This document shows, one piece after another, positions 1 through 7,694 of a stretch of DNA of 64,000 bases (position 1 is its first letter; every line of letters begins with the position of its first letter). The notes under the pieces were generated by a model. That model was not told where the DNA came from. It made no database searches and was given only the letters and a program-made list of their open reading frames with translations. A program made the position numbers and the translations under genes. This DNA comes from a virus: positions 58,344-122,343 of IMG/VR virus record IMGVR_UViG_3300024346_000015. One strand, written 5' to 3'.

Positions 1-2
1 CG

Positions 3-140
3 ACTACACTAAGTGACATCCAGTTGGGTGACGATCAAGGCGATGCAATTATGGAACTTACGATATCGTTCAAGTTCAAAGATTGGTACAGTAAAGCGCA
101 CGATGCGAAGCGACTTTTTAGTGGACTAAATATACGTTAG
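3..140 (+). CDS. Tail tube protein, C-terminal end (T4 gp19-like), partial
   Basis: An open frame enters from the left edge and ends with TAG at 138-140, giving about 45 residues. The segment LSDIQLGDDQG followed by MELTISFKFKDW resembles the C-terminal strands of T4-type tail tube subunits as I recall them (an 'I.LSW' stretch, then an aromatic-rich 'V.F.Y..W' strand). The tail tube is the inner cylinder through which DNA passes. Its position just before a gp26-like gene and a tape-measure-like gene fits a tail module. Only the end is visible, so a baseplate protein of the same fold is possible. Confidence 0.55.
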   Translation, partial: TTLSDIQLGDDQGDAIMELTISFKFKDWYSKAHDAKRLFSGLNIR

Positions 141-184
141 ACAACCCTGAATTAAACTATTTCTAAATTATTAGGAGAAATGAA

Positions 185-901
185 ATGGCATTACCCAAGT
201 TAAACACCGCACCGCTATATGAATTGGCGGTTCCTTCGACCGGACAGAAAGTAAGTTTTCGTCCGTATCTAGTGAAGGAAGAGAAAGTGTTGATGATGGC
301 GTTTGAATCTGGAGATCAGAAACAAGCGTTGAAAGCAATCGTCTCAACAATTGATGCGTGTGTTCAAGAGAAGTTGACGGTCAGAGACTTAGCAACATTC
401 GATGTAGAGTATATGTTTACTCAGATTCGTTCTAAGTCTGCCGGTGAAAAGGCGACCGTGATGTTGAAGTGTAAGGAATGTGGGACACAACACGAGTACA
501 GCGTTGACTTATCAACGATTGGTGTTGACATCCCAGACGATAGTGGTCTGATTGAGCTGACCGACAATATAACGATCGAGATGCGTTATCCACCATATAG
601 TTCATTGATGGATAGTAATCTAAATGCTGATCAGATGGAATTAGGATTAGCGATGGTCGTGAGTAGTGTCAGTGCAATCATTGTTACTAACGGACTAGAA
701 GAAGAACGAATAGATGCGAAAGACGTATCTAAAAAAGAAATATACGATTTCATCGAATCGATGACGAGTGAACAGTTTGAGAGAGTTACCCAGTATATCG
801 GAGATCTCCCAGCCATGAAACATAATGCGAAGTTTACTTGTTTGAATTGTGATACCGAAAATGACATGGAACTTAAAGGGATATCGGATTTTTTATCCTA
901 A
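185..901 (+). CDS. 26: gp26-like baseplate hub / tail assembly chaperone
   Basis: The 238-residue product starts MALPKLNTAPLYELAVPSTG and continues with SFRPYLVKEEKVLMMA, the signature of the T4 gp26-type baseplate family (T4_baseplate). Two CxxC pairs, C96/C99 and C219/C222, could bind zinc. In T4 gp26 is needed for hub assembly; in this phage it probably chaperones hub or tape-measure assembly, since the tape-measure-like gene follows. The ATG at 185 has a GGAG Shine-Dalgarno just upstream. The last codons (GAT TTT TTA TCC TAA) contain a T TTT TTA slippery heptamer at 889-895, and the -1 frame stays open into the next segment, so some product may be a longer fusion. Confidence 0.85.
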   Translation: MALPKLNTAPLYELAVPSTGQKVSFRPYLVKEEKVLMMAFESGDQKQALKAIVSTIDACVQEKLTVRDLATFDVEYMFTQIRSKSAGEKATVMLKCKECGTQHEYSVDLSTIGVDIPDDSGLIELTDNITIEMRYPPYSSLMDSNLNADQMELGLAMVVSSVSAIIVTNGLEEERIDAKDVSKKEIYDFIESMTSEQFERVTQYIGDLPAMKHNAKFTCLNCDTENDMELKGISDFLS

Positions 902-1089
902 ACCTTTCTCATGATAGTCTTGTAAACCATTATAAGACGAATTTTGCAATGATGCAACATCATCATTATAGTTTAACAGAACTGGACATGATGATGCCAT
1001 GGGAGAGGGAGATTTACGTCAGTATGTTATTGGATCACATTAAAGAAGAGAATGAACGTATAGAACAACAAAATAAACAAAACGGATAG
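895..1089 (+). CDS. 51: gp51-like segment, probably expressed by -1 frameshift from the gp26-like gene
   Basis: The -1 frame relative to the upstream gene is open from 877 to the TAG at 1087-1089. After the slippery site it would add 64 residues, with the recognisable core YSLTELDMMMPWEREIYV followed by an acidic helix. I recall the 'SLTEL...MPWEREIYV' pattern from gp51-like hub assembly proteins of T4-type phages. The first ATG (949) lies inside this core and lacks a clear Shine-Dalgarno, while sequence before it (LSHDSLVNHYKTNFAMMQ) already looks protein-like. This favours translation by frameshifting, giving a product of about 301 residues. Independent initiation at 949 (46 residues) is the alternative. 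Confidence 0.65.
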   Translation: MLNLSHDSLVNHYKTNFAMMQHHHYSLTELDMMMPWEREIYVSMLLDHIKEENERIEQQNKQNG

Positions 1090-1093
1090 AGTA

Positions 1094-3382
1094 ATGGCAA
1101 AACAGGCGAACTTACAAGGTGCGATCGACAAGTTAAGAACTTCTAATGAGAAGGTTCTTGGCGAGATGAATGATCGTTCAGGTGAAATTGCATTCAACAC
1201 AAGAACCACCAAGAATCTTATTGGTGATATGTTGGATGGGATGGCTCTCGATCGTCAAAGAGGTCAAGACGAGGAAGAAACCGTAGCACCAGCCGGTGGG
1301 GGTCGTGATAACGGTTCTCCGGAAAGTAAAGACTCTGGTGGTGGACTCGGTATCGCAAGAATGTTGGCAGGACTTGCCGGTGCAGCCCTTGGTTTTGTAA
1401 GTGGTTTCATTAGTGCGTTTACTAGACCATTGATGAAAGCATTAAAGTCTTTCAAGAAGGCGTTCTCGTCAAGTACGTTAGGTAAAACCGTAACTCAATT
1501 CGGTAAGAACCTATCCAAACAGTTTAAGTTGTTCTTCAAACCTCTGGTCAATACACTCAAGAATATTCGTATTGCATTCTCTGAAGGACTCAAAGGCAAT
1601 GCGAAAGTAGTCCGTGGCGCCATGGGTAGAATGATGAATCCAGTAAAAGGATTCGTTGGTATCTTTGGTCGTATCGGTAACTTGTTGAGTCCGATAGTCA
1701 AGGATATGAAGAGACGTATCAAGGTTGTCCGAAAGTCATTTGGTTTACTCCGAACGGGTGTGAGCAGTGTTTCTGGATTCTTTGGTCGTATCGGATCAGT
1801 CTTCTCTAGAGTAGGTCAAGGTATAAAGGCTGCGGGTTCAGCACTAGGTAGTCTAGGAAACGTCTTCAAAGGTTTCTTTAAAGTGTTCGCCACCATTGGT
1901 CGTGTAGTTGCGTTCCCTATAACCATCATCACTGGATTGGTCGGTGGTTTCATGAACATGTTCAAAGAAGGTAAGGAGTCTATGGCCAAAGGCGATAGTT
2001 TCTTTAAGGTCTTTGTCAATGGTTTCTATGGATTCATCGAAGGTGCGATCAATGCTGTCATAATGGCACCATTAGATATGTTGAAAGATGGTATCGGTTG
2101 GATTGCTGGTAAACTAGGATTCGAGAACTTCGAGAACATGTTGGCTGGATTCAGTTTCTCAGGACTGTTCAGTGGATTGATCGATGGTATAAAGAACATG
2201 ATCTTCGGAATCGCAGACTTCTTTGTACAACTAGTGACAGATCCGATTGGTCTATTCAAGAAGATAGGTGCAGCGATCGGTAGTTTCATGGGTTCTATCG
2301 GAGAGAGTATCTCCGGTATGTTCGGAAACTTGATTGATGGTGTATTCGGATTCTTCACGGGTGATGAAGGTATGTTCGCCAAACTAGGTGAAGGTGTCGC
2401 TAATATTAAGAACAAGTTTAGAGAGTTTATCCTTGGTATGTTACCGGAGAGAGGATCGTTCCTTGAGAAGTTTGTTCCTGATTCCGTCTATGAGTGGGCG
2501 GGTACTACTGCACCACCGGCAGAAGCGGGAGCGGAACCTGTCGCTGACGCACAAGGAGCAACACCAGAAGTAGAGATGACCAAGGAAGAACTACAGAAAC
2601 AATTAGTGGCAGACAAAAAAGATCTTGCAGATGCAACTCAAGCAAGAGATGATGGAACTGGTTCGGATCTTGAAGTCGAGAAGATGCAGATGTTCGTAGA
2701 TGCAACAGAGATGCAACTAGCCGGACTCAAAGAGTTGACCACCTCTAACAAAGATATGAATGACGCAAGACTTGAGGCAATCAAGACTAACGACACATCT
2801 AAGTTAGAAGAAGTGAAGAAGAAAGAACGTAGACCTCGTAAGTCCTATGAAGAACTACAAATGGATAGACTTGCGAAGATGAAGGATCAACTTGAAAGAG
2901 GTGAGGCAACCTTCACGTGGTCACAGGCAGAGTTAGATGGAGCAAATGCAGCAGACCGAGAATGGATGATGCAAGATAACTCTGAGGAAGGTCAAGCGAA
3001 TCAGTTGAAAGAACTCAGTAAGAGTATCGCAGCGAAAGAAAAAGAACTTGAAGACTATAAACTAAAACAAGCACAAAAAGAGATGGATATCGCTAAGTAT
3101 GGTTCTGCTCAAGGGGCGAGACTTGCGAAGATGTCTGAAGCTGACCGTGAGAAGAATCTTACACGTGCAAGAGAAATGATTGCGAAATCTGAGAGAGGCG
3201 AAGAGGTTCTTGCAGTCAATAAGAGAAGAGCAGAAGCGTTACTCGCTGCAGATGCAAATAGACAATCCTCAATGATAGTCGCACCGTCTACCAACGTAGT
3301 AAACAACAGCGCACCTACTACCGCAGTTATGAACATGAACATGCCTGCAACCGATGCATTAGACCTTAGTTACGGTACATAA
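1094..3382 (+). CDS. Tape-measure-like tail protein
   Basis: This 762-residue protein has a basic, helical N-terminus, then about residues 90-430 with repeated hydrophobic and Gly/Phe-rich segments (for example GSFMGSIGESISGMFG), then a charged coiled-coil C-terminal half rich in Lys, Glu and Ala. Long membrane-prone stretches flanked by coiled coil are typical of tail tape-measure proteins, which set tail length and sit inside the tube. It directly follows the gp26/gp51-like pair, the place where tail chaperones precede the tape measure in many tailed phages. In T4 the equivalent role is held by gp29; sequence similarity to gp29 is not obvious by eye. It is the last rightward gene before a terminator reading the other way. 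Confidence 0.6.
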   Translation: MAKQANLQGAIDKLRTSNEKVLGEMNDRSGEIAFNTRTTKNLIGDMLDGMALDRQRGQDEEETVAPAGGGRDNGSPESKDSGGGLGIARMLAGLAGAALGFVSGFISAFTRPLMKALKSFKKAFSSSTLGKTVTQFGKNLSKQFKLFFKPLVNTLKNIRIAFSEGLKGNAKVVRGAMGRMMNPVKGFVGIFGRIGNLLSPIVKDMKRRIKVVRKSFGLLRTGVSSVSGFFGRIGSVFSRVGQGIKAAGSALGSLGNVFKGFFKVFATIGRVVAFPITIITGLVGGFMNMFKEGKESMAKGDSFFKVFVNGFYGFIEGAINAVIMAPLDMLKDGIGWIAGKLGFENFENMLAGFSFSGLFSGLIDGIKNMIFGIADFFVQLVTDPIGLFKKIGAAIGSFMGSIGESISGMFGNLIDGVFGFFTGDEGMFAKLGEGVANIKNKFREFILGMLPERGSFLEKFVPDSVYEWAGTTAPPAEAGAEPVADAQGATPEVEMTKEELQKQLVADKKDLADATQARDDGTGSDLEVEKMQMFVDATEMQLAGLKELTTSNKDMNDARLEAIKTNDTSKLEEVKKKERRPRKSYEELQMDRLAKMKDQLERGEATFTWSQAELDGANAADREWMMQDNSEEGQANQLKELSKSIAAKEKELEDYKLKQAQKEMDIAKYGSAQGARLAKMSEADREKNLTRAREMIAKSERGEEVLAVNKRRAEALLAADANRQSSMIVAPSTNVVNNSAPTTAVMNMNMPATDALDLSYGT

Positions 3383-3405
3383 AAAAAGGGACTCCGAAGA
3401 GTCCC
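3381..3405 (-). terminator. Intrinsic terminator, leftward
   Basis: On the minus strand the sequence is GGGACTC-TTCG-GAGTCCC followed by seven T. A perfect 7-bp stem, a UUCG tetraloop and a T run are a textbook intrinsic terminator. It closes the leftward transcript carrying gp32 and shields the convergent tail genes. Confidence 0.9.
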
Positions 3406-3441
3406 TATAACCATAACGGTTTATCCTAAGGCAAGGATGCT

Positions 3442-3561
3442 TTAGTCTCGGAAACCTTCACCCTTTACAAAGTGATGGAATCTGTGTGAGATTACTGCGA
3501 ACAGCAACCTCACAAGACTTGTCTCTGAATAAGAACCATTCTCAGTATGCAAGTGATACAT
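3442..3561 (-). CDS. Small hypothetical protein downstream of gp32
   Basis: This is a 39-residue ORF beginning MYHLHTENGSYSETSLVRLL. Its ATG lies two bases after the gp32 stop codon, and AGAGGAA, the end of gp32, sits 8 bases upstream as Shine-Dalgarno. It is followed by the leftward terminator, so it would be the last gene of the gp32 transcript. There are no recognisable motifs; the product is His- and Ser-rich and basic. Coding status is inferred from spacing and the ribosome site only. Confidence 0.5.
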   Translation of the reverse strand: MYHLHTENGSYSETSLVRLLFAVISHRFHHFVKGEGFRD

Positions 3562-3563
3562 TC

Positions 3564-4487
3564 TTATTCCTCTGCCGCCATCTTAGCGAAGTATGACAGA
3601 GAATCGTCTTCATCACTTGACGATGATTCAATCGTTGGTTGCGGTGCAGCCACGATAGTTGGTTCTGGACTAGAAGATACTGGTGCAGCTTCCGCAGATT
3701 GCGTCAGTGCCTCATTCTTCATAGTAGAACCCGCACCTACTGAGTGACCTAGTACAAGTTGTAGACGAGAATTTAGATCCTCATACGACTTGTAGTTAGC
3801 GGGATCGATAAACTCCCGTAGTTCAAACAGTTGGTTGTAGGTCGCCTCAAGTCGTGTCTCATCAGCATCAAATAATGCGTTTGGAGATTTGAACTCCGAC
3901 TTATCATAGTTACGATAACCCGCAACATTACGAATCTTCAACTGAAAGTCAGCACCTTCCCAGAAGTTAAATGGATTGACCGGAGTCTCGCCAGGGAACT
4001 GTGGTTGCATAACGTCCATGATCTTATCAAAGATCTTCTTACCATAAACGAACAACTTCACTTGACCTTCGTTCTGAGGGTTAGCTGGATCACTAACAAT
4101 CAGTACGTTAGAGATGTAGTGCAGTCTACGTTTCTGTTTACGAGCAGTCTCTTTGTCCTCTTCATTACCAGAGTTCCACAGACGTGAGTTCAACTCACCG
4201 ACTGGATCCTTCTGACCGATTGAAGTAAGAGACTTCTCGATATACCATTGACCAGTTGGGCCTTTAAAACCGTGATCCCAGTAACGTTCCCAAGGAAGTT
4301 CCTGACCTTCAGTTTCAGGTAAGAATCGAATTACAGCATATCCGTTACCAGCGTCATCGACAGTTGGTTTCCAGATACGGTCATCTTCGTATTTGTTTTT
4401 AGTTTTCTGACCACCAGCAACTTCTTGGGCGGCAGATACGAGTTTAGAGATGTCGGTGCGACCCGACTTTAGATTAGCAAAAGACAT
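3564..4487 (-). CDS. 32: gp32 single-stranded DNA-binding protein
   Basis: The 307-residue product matches T4-type gp32: an N-terminal cooperativity segment (MSFANLKSGR), the OB-fold core with KQKRRLHYISNVLIVSDPA, NEGQVKLFVYGKKIFDKI and PFNFWEGADFQLKIRNVAGY, and an acidic, Ser-rich C-terminal tail for partner binding. It coats single-stranded DNA in replication, recombination and repair. The His/Cys zinc ligands of T4 gp32 are absent and the protein contains no cysteine at all, which I recall as a trait of marine relatives. It is preceded by both an early-type (4556-4585) and a late-type (4590-4597) promoter motif. Confidence 0.95.
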   Translation of the reverse strand: MSFANLKSGRTDISKLVSAAQEVAGGQKTKNKYEDDRIWKPTVDDAGNGYAVIRFLPETEGQELPWERYWDHGFKGPTGQWYIEKSLTSIGQKDPVGELNSRLWNSGNEEDKETARKQKRRLHYISNVLIVSDPANPQNEGQVKLFVYGKKIFDKIMDVMQPQFPGETPVNPFNFWEGADFQLKIRNVAGYRNYDKSEFKSPNALFDADETRLEATYNQLFELREFIDPANYKSYEDLNSRLQLVLGHSVGAGSTMKNEALTQSAEAAPVSSSPEPTIVAAPQPTIESSSSDEDDSLSYFAKMAAEE

Positions 4488-4555
4488 ATTGTTTTCCTTT
4501 ATATTAACAATGTATTAGACAGTTTATCCACTAGTTGATCATATTATAAGACAGT

Positions 4556-4585
4556 ATTATACCACATATAGTATTCATATGGCAA
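4556..4585 (-). promoter_or_regulatory. Early promoter of gp32 (TTGCCA-18-TATAAT)
   Basis: On the minus strand, TTGCCA (4580-4585) and TATAAT (4556-4561) are separated by 18 bp, a sigma70-like arrangement. It belongs to the set of near-identical early promoters found across the window. Confidence 0.75.
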
Positions 4586-4589
4586 CTAT

Positions 4590-4597
4590 TATTTATA
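4590..4597 (-). promoter_or_regulatory. Late promoter motif TATAAATA upstream of gp32
   Basis: A perfect T4 late -10 element on the minus strand, just upstream of the early promoter. It suggests that gp32 is also transcribed late. Confidence 0.6.
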
Positions 4598-4612
4598 CAG
4601 ATCGGAAATTAA

Positions 4613-5128
4613 TCATTTCTGTATCTTTCCCAACCATGCAGTGACGACTAACCTTGTACCCTTTACAACCGGAGACGCAGCGTGCCAATGATCAGCTGGA
4701 AATACTATGGTCTGACCTTCTTCTATTTTCGGAGAATAACCAACATCGTCATCCTCACTTGAATACAAAACAAGACCATCCCCTTCGAAGTCATCTGATA
4801 GTTCAAGAATACTCACCGTAGTATATATTCTATTTTCCTCTTCACCTATAATGCGATCATAATGTTTAACAAACTTCTGACCCTTATCGTAATGAAGAAC
4901 ATCTATCTGTGTGACTTCTAATTCACCGTATATGGAGGCCATTTGTTCACAGAACTCCGGATACCATGTACGATGGACATCTAACTTAGTACTGGTACGA
5001 TCGTTGGAAAGATATCCATTGGTACCAACACTAACCTGACTAGGTGTTACTGACAAAGAACCTGAATAGAAATCGTCCTTGATCTCATCCAGAAGTTCTT
5101 TGTCTATAATGTATCGACCCTCATACAT
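4613..5128 (-). CDS. 2OG-Fe(II) oxygenase, prolyl-hydroxylase type
   Basis: The 171-residue protein has the double-stranded beta-helix signature of 2-oxoglutarate/iron oxygenases: HYD at 89-91 supplies the HxD pair, H149 in FPADHWHAASPV the distal histidine, and R159 the 2-oxoglutarate arginine. Such enzymes hydroxylate proteins or nucleotides; the substrate here is unknown. It sits between gp33 and gp32. A second, different family member is encoded at 59668-60342. Family call strong, substrate unassigned. Confidence 0.85.
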   Translation of the reverse strand: MYEGRYIIDKELLDEIKDDFYSGSLSVTPSQVSVGTNGYLSNDRTSTKLDVHRTWYPEFCEQMASIYGELEVTQIDVLHYDKGQKFVKHYDRIIGEEENRIYTTVSILELSDDFEGDGLVLYSSEDDDVGYSPKIEEGQTIVFPADHWHAASPVVKGTRLVVTAWLGKIQK

Positions 5129-5372
5129 CCAAAGTATTAACCTTTGGTATTATATTCAGATCCATTGCTTCCTTCTCAAGTTGTTCTACTATAGGCAGAT
5201 TGAGGTACTTCTTAATATCTTCTATCTCGATATTATTCTTTTCACACAACCAGACTATCGCATCAAGGTAAGACATCGAGTTCGTCCGAACTGCCATCTC
5301 CACCATCGATGAGAACTTCTTCTTGTTTAGGAAGTTTTCTTTCGTGGACTCTTCTTGGTTCGTTTCCACCAT
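5121..5372 (-). CDS. 33: gp33 late-promoter transcription coactivator
   Basis: The 83-residue product contains NSMSYLDAIVWLCEKNNIE and, near the end, LEKEAMDLNIIP, the pattern I recall from gp33-type proteins of marine T4-like phages. gp33 bridges RNA polymerase and the sliding clamp to activate late promoters, in keeping with the TATAAATA elements in this window. The ATG at 5372 has a strong AAGGAG five bases upstream, so the start is well supported even though it makes the gene overlap the upstream ORF by 110 bases in another frame. It overlaps the oxygenase gene by 8 bases. Confidence 0.75.
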   Translation of the reverse strand: MVETNQEESTKENFLNKKKFSSMVEMAVRTNSMSYLDAIVWLCEKNNIEIEDIKKYLNLPIVEQLEKEAMDLNIIPKVNTLDV

Positions 5373-5829
5373 ACCACTCCTTTTTTAGTTCTTGTGTCCA
5401 CACCTGACTGATGTCTGGATACCATGTACCCACAGATCGTTTAGGTGTTCCATCTGGATAGTACGCCATTGTCGTACAGATTGTCATCATTCGGCCTTCA
5501 CGGTTACGACCGTAACGACTGTCTTGATACACACCCCCAGATAGATAGGACTTCAAGTTTTTCAGATAGACATCCAAGATCTGATATTCGTGTCGTTCCT
5601 TACTATCCTTAGATAGACGTTGTCTCTTTATGGAGTTCAGTTCAGATGTGATTTCTTTCACCCACACCCGAACCTTCTTCCAATGGATAGGACTATCTTC
5701 GTCCATCTCCAACAACTCAGGACTGACCGATTTAGATCCATCGTGTCCACGTTTTTCACGAGCGATCCGCAAACGTTCTGCTGCAGCCAGTCGCTGTTCT
5801 TCAGTCATAGGTTTACGTTTCTTCTTCAT
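5263..5829 (-). CDS. Conserved T4-like phage protein, function unknown
   Basis: The 188-residue protein has a basic N-terminus (MKKKRKPMTEEQRLAAAERL), a helical middle and a distinctive MAYYPDGTPKRSVGTWYPDI segment that I recall next to gp33 in marine T4-like phages. Its C-terminal 36 codons are overlapped by gp33 in another frame. A DNA- or polymerase-related role is possible from the neighbourhood but is not shown by any motif. Confidence 0.75.
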   Translation of the reverse strand: MKKKRKPMTEEQRLAAAERLRIAREKRGHDGSKSVSPELLEMDEDSPIHWKKVRVWVKEITSELNSIKRQRLSKDSKERHEYQILDVYLKNLKSYLSGGVYQDSRYGRNREGRMMTICTTMAYYPDGTPKRSVGTWYPDISQVWTQELKKEWYGGNEPRRVHERKLPKQEEVLIDGGDGSSDELDVLP

Positions 5830-5832
5830 AAA

Positions 5833-6099
5833 TTACTCGATCGGCATAAAGGTTAAGAGTGAATCGTAACGGAAAGATCTCCACTCATTAATACTTAGGT
5901 CATACACACGACACGCAACTTCTTCGTTGTTCGGTGCCTTGTCTGACTTAGGACGTTTGTCTTCCGGAATCATATCCGTTAACAGTGTTGCTTTCATTTC
6001 ACGAACACCACCATCCTTCACTTTGGTAAACGACAGACTTACCATTCCGTCTCGAAGCATGTCGAGGATTTCATCTTTACTATAATTCACTTCACTCAT
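5833..6099 (-). CDS. Small SH3-like protein, WYL_2/DUF2693-like
   Basis: The 88-residue product has the layout 'GMVSLSFTKVKDGGVREMKATLL ... EVACRVYDLSINEWRSFRYDSL', matching the small phage family once called DUF2693 (WYL_2). Proteins of this family copy the beta-barrel of WYL regulators and may bind nucleic acid or modulate host factors; no function is proven. A second member lies at 58291-58518. It overlaps the upstream gene by 4 bases, so translation is probably coupled. Confidence 0.65.
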   Translation of the reverse strand: MSEVNYSKDEILDMLRDGMVSLSFTKVKDGGVREMKATLLTDMIPEDKRPKSDKAPNNEEVACRVYDLSINEWRSFRYDSLLTFMPIE

Positions 6100-6440
6100 G
6101 ATTTTTCTCCATCTAACTTTCCATTATGTAAATCTTTTAACCATTGGTCACCCTGATCAAACCAGATTAGGATCTGTTCCATCGAACTCAATAGTTTCTC
6201 AATACTATCCGACTCTTCGGACTTCTCGGCCATCTTGTCGTCACCGACCTTACCTTCTTTACGATCAAGAAAATAACGGATGGTGTCAACATAAGAATCA
6301 CGCAGATACTCTACAGTAACCGACTCTGCCTCTTCAGCGGATATATCCGGAAGAGCAACACGATTGACCGGAGCGGACATCGGTGCATCTTCTTTCGGTA
6401 ACGGTTTAGAACTATCACCCTTTGTTGCTTTAGCTTTCAT
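6096..6440 (-). CDS. Hypothetical protein
   Basis: The 114-residue ORF has a Lys/Pro-rich disordered N-terminus and a helical C-terminal half (IEKLLSSMEQILIWFDQGDQ). I recognise no family. It is linked by short overlaps and gaps to both neighbours within the gp33 transcript and is counted as real because of this packing. Confidence 0.6.
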   Translation of the reverse strand: MKAKATKGDSSKPLPKEDAPMSAPVNRVALPDISAEEAESVTVEYLRDSYVDTIRYFLDRKEGKVGDDKMAEKSEESDSIEKLLSSMEQILIWFDQGDQWLKDLHNGKLDGEKS

Positions 6441-6441
6441 A

Positions 6442-6654
6442 TTAAATTTCTCCTATGCGAGTATTTTCTAGTACATCACTAAAGTGTGCTTTCGCATAGT
6501 CACTAGCATCACTCCAATGAATTGGGGACATGTCATCGTACTTCTCTACCGATGCCACTAATTTATCAACACGTTTCTCATGCGCCTTTGCTGACTGGAT
6601 CTTCTCCGCAGCACGTCTGATCATGGCATAACGTTGTGCTTTACTTATCTTCAT
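6442..6654 (-). CDS. Small basic helical protein, unknown
   Basis: The start was placed at the ATG at 6654 (MKISKAQRYAMIRRAAEKIQ) because GGAG lies 7 bases upstream, and because upstream sequence in this frame overlaps a better-looking small gene. The 70-residue product has a basic N-terminal helix and an acidic end. No family recognised. Confidence 0.6.
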   Translation of the reverse strand: MKISKAQRYAMIRRAAEKIQSAKAHEKRVDKLVASVEKYDDMSPIHWSDASDYAKAHFSDVLENTRIGEI

Positions 6655-6811
6655 TCTTAACTCCACGTTTCTCGAATTTTTCGGACAACCAACTCTTGTT
6701 GTTTTCTTCGTACTCTTCAATCGACAGATTCTTCTCATTCCAATAATCGCGTTCTTCGCAATTCTCTATCCAATGGTTACGCAAGAAGTTCTTCCAAGTG
6801 TCACTGCACAT
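6641..6811 (-). CDS. Small charged protein, unknown
   Basis: This 56-residue ORF runs from ATG at 6811 (MCSDTWKNFLRNHWIENCEE) to TAA at 6641-6643. GAGG lies about 8 bases before the start, which is 3 bases after the upstream stop codon, and its end overlaps the next gene by 14 bases. The product is Trp- and Glu-rich. Gene packing and composition support it; no function can be given. Confidence 0.6.
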   Translation of the reverse strand: MCSDTWKNFLRNHWIENCEERDYWNEKNLSIEEYEENNKSWLSEKFEKRGVKNEDK

Positions 6812-6814
6812 TCA

Positions 6815-7222
6815 TTATACCTCATCAAAGGGGAAACAGTCAAGGAAAAGTTCACGTTCTAAACGATACGCTTCTTTCTCCCAAGGTTGGTTCATGTAAT
6901 CATAACCATCAGCCTTGCGTCCTTTCCAAGCGAACCCACCTTCACTGGTAAGTTGACCTCGGAAGAACTGACGAGCATGAACCATCTCGTGAGCAAGTGC
7001 TTGCATCTGTCTCATGAAACTCTGACCTTTAGTTGCAATGGTCAAGTAAACAGACTTGGTGTCTCCCATACAGAGACCTTGTGCTTCACCGTCTAACTTA
7101 GACTGAAACTCAATCGCAAGTTCACGGGCAGTAAAACGGTGGATATCTAACGCAACCATGAGGTTACGGATGTATTGATCAACAACTTCTTTCTTTGCGT
7201 GACGACCAGCAACGTAATACAT
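6815..7222 (-). CDS. SprT-like zinc metalloprotease
   Basis: With the start at 7222 the product is 135 residues long and carries HEMVH at 78-82, the HExxH zinc motif, followed by a downstream acidic helix (PWEKEAYRLERE) that could supply the third ligand. This is the layout of SprT/SprT-like minigluzincins. The start was chosen because the conserved early leader TGATGAGAGA lies just before it. Another HExxH protein of SprT type is encoded at 49711-50334. Substrate unknown. Confidence 0.75.
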   Translation of the reverse strand: MYYVAGRHAKKEVVDQYIRNLMVALDIHRFTARELAIEFQSKLDGEAQGLCMGDTKSVYLTIATKGQSFMRQMQALAHEMVHARQFFRGQLTSEGGFAWKGRKADGYDYMNQPWEKEAYRLERELFLDCFPFDEV

Positions 7223-7250
7223 ATTCACTTCTCTCATCAATTAAGTACAC

Positions 7251-7279
7251 ATTATAAGGGATGGGGCAGAGAAAGGCAA
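7251..7279 (-). promoter_or_regulatory. Early promoter (TTGCCT-17-TATAAT)
   Basis: Minus-strand TTGCCT (7274-7279) and TATAAT (7251-7256) with 17 bp between them, followed by a GTACTTAATTGATGAGAGA leader. Drives the SprT-like gene. Confidence 0.8.
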
Positions 7280-7282
7280 GCG

Positions 7283-7576
7283 TTATTTACCAATATCTTT
7301 AATATTATTTCTACCGATCACCTGATATGCACCTTTGTTATAAGCAGGGGCGATAGTATAACCAGATGAAATATGGACTCTCTCTTCACGAGAAAGTGTT
7401 TCATTAACTGTACATTGTACATTATTAGAAACACTTGGGTAGTCCGGTGTGTCGCGCCTGAAGGGCGTCTCAGGTGAGTACTCCTTGAACTCGACCTCAC
7501 GGGTCTTAGTCTTGCCCCATGCGTTATACGACTTCTTACGACCGTTCGGGTAGTGTCTCATACTGCCGTGCAACAT
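7283..7576 (-). CDS. Conserved small phage protein, unknown
   Basis: The 97-residue product contains MRHYPNGRKKSYNAWGK near its N-terminus, a pattern I recall from small conserved proteins in marine T4-like phages. The remainder is polar with few hydrophobic segments. The ATG at 7576 has GGAG 9 bases upstream; a second ATG at 7561 is possible. It overlaps the upstream small gene by 41 bases. Confidence 0.6.
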   Translation of the reverse strand: MLHGSMRHYPNGRKKSYNAWGKTKTREVEFKEYSPETPFRRDTPDYPSVSNNVQCTVNETLSREERVHISSGYTIAPAYNKGAYQVIGRNNIKDIGK

Positions 7577-7694
7577 CTAGATATTCTCCATTCTTCTTGG
7601 ACTCTTTCTTCTTGTCCACGTGGGTATCGGGTTTATGGTACTTATCCATATTTTTCTTAACGGGGTTCTTACGATACTGTGTTTTGTTTTTCAT
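7536..7694 (-). CDS. Small Lys-rich protein, unknown
   Basis: This 52-residue ORF (MKNKTQYRKNPVKKNMDKYH) starts at an ATGA junction with the stop codon of the preceding ORF and ends inside the following gene in another frame. It is strongly basic in its first 35 residues. Coupled translation from the ATGA overlap supports it; no family recognised. Confidence 0.55.
   Translation of the reverse strand: MKNKTQYRKNPVKKNMDKYHKPDTHVDKKKESKKNGEYLDVARQYETLPERS

Noticed and set aside
6655-6738. N-terminal extension of the gene ending at 6442
   Set aside because: The extra 28 residues overlap a better supported small gene (6641-6811), and GGAG marks the ATG at 6654.
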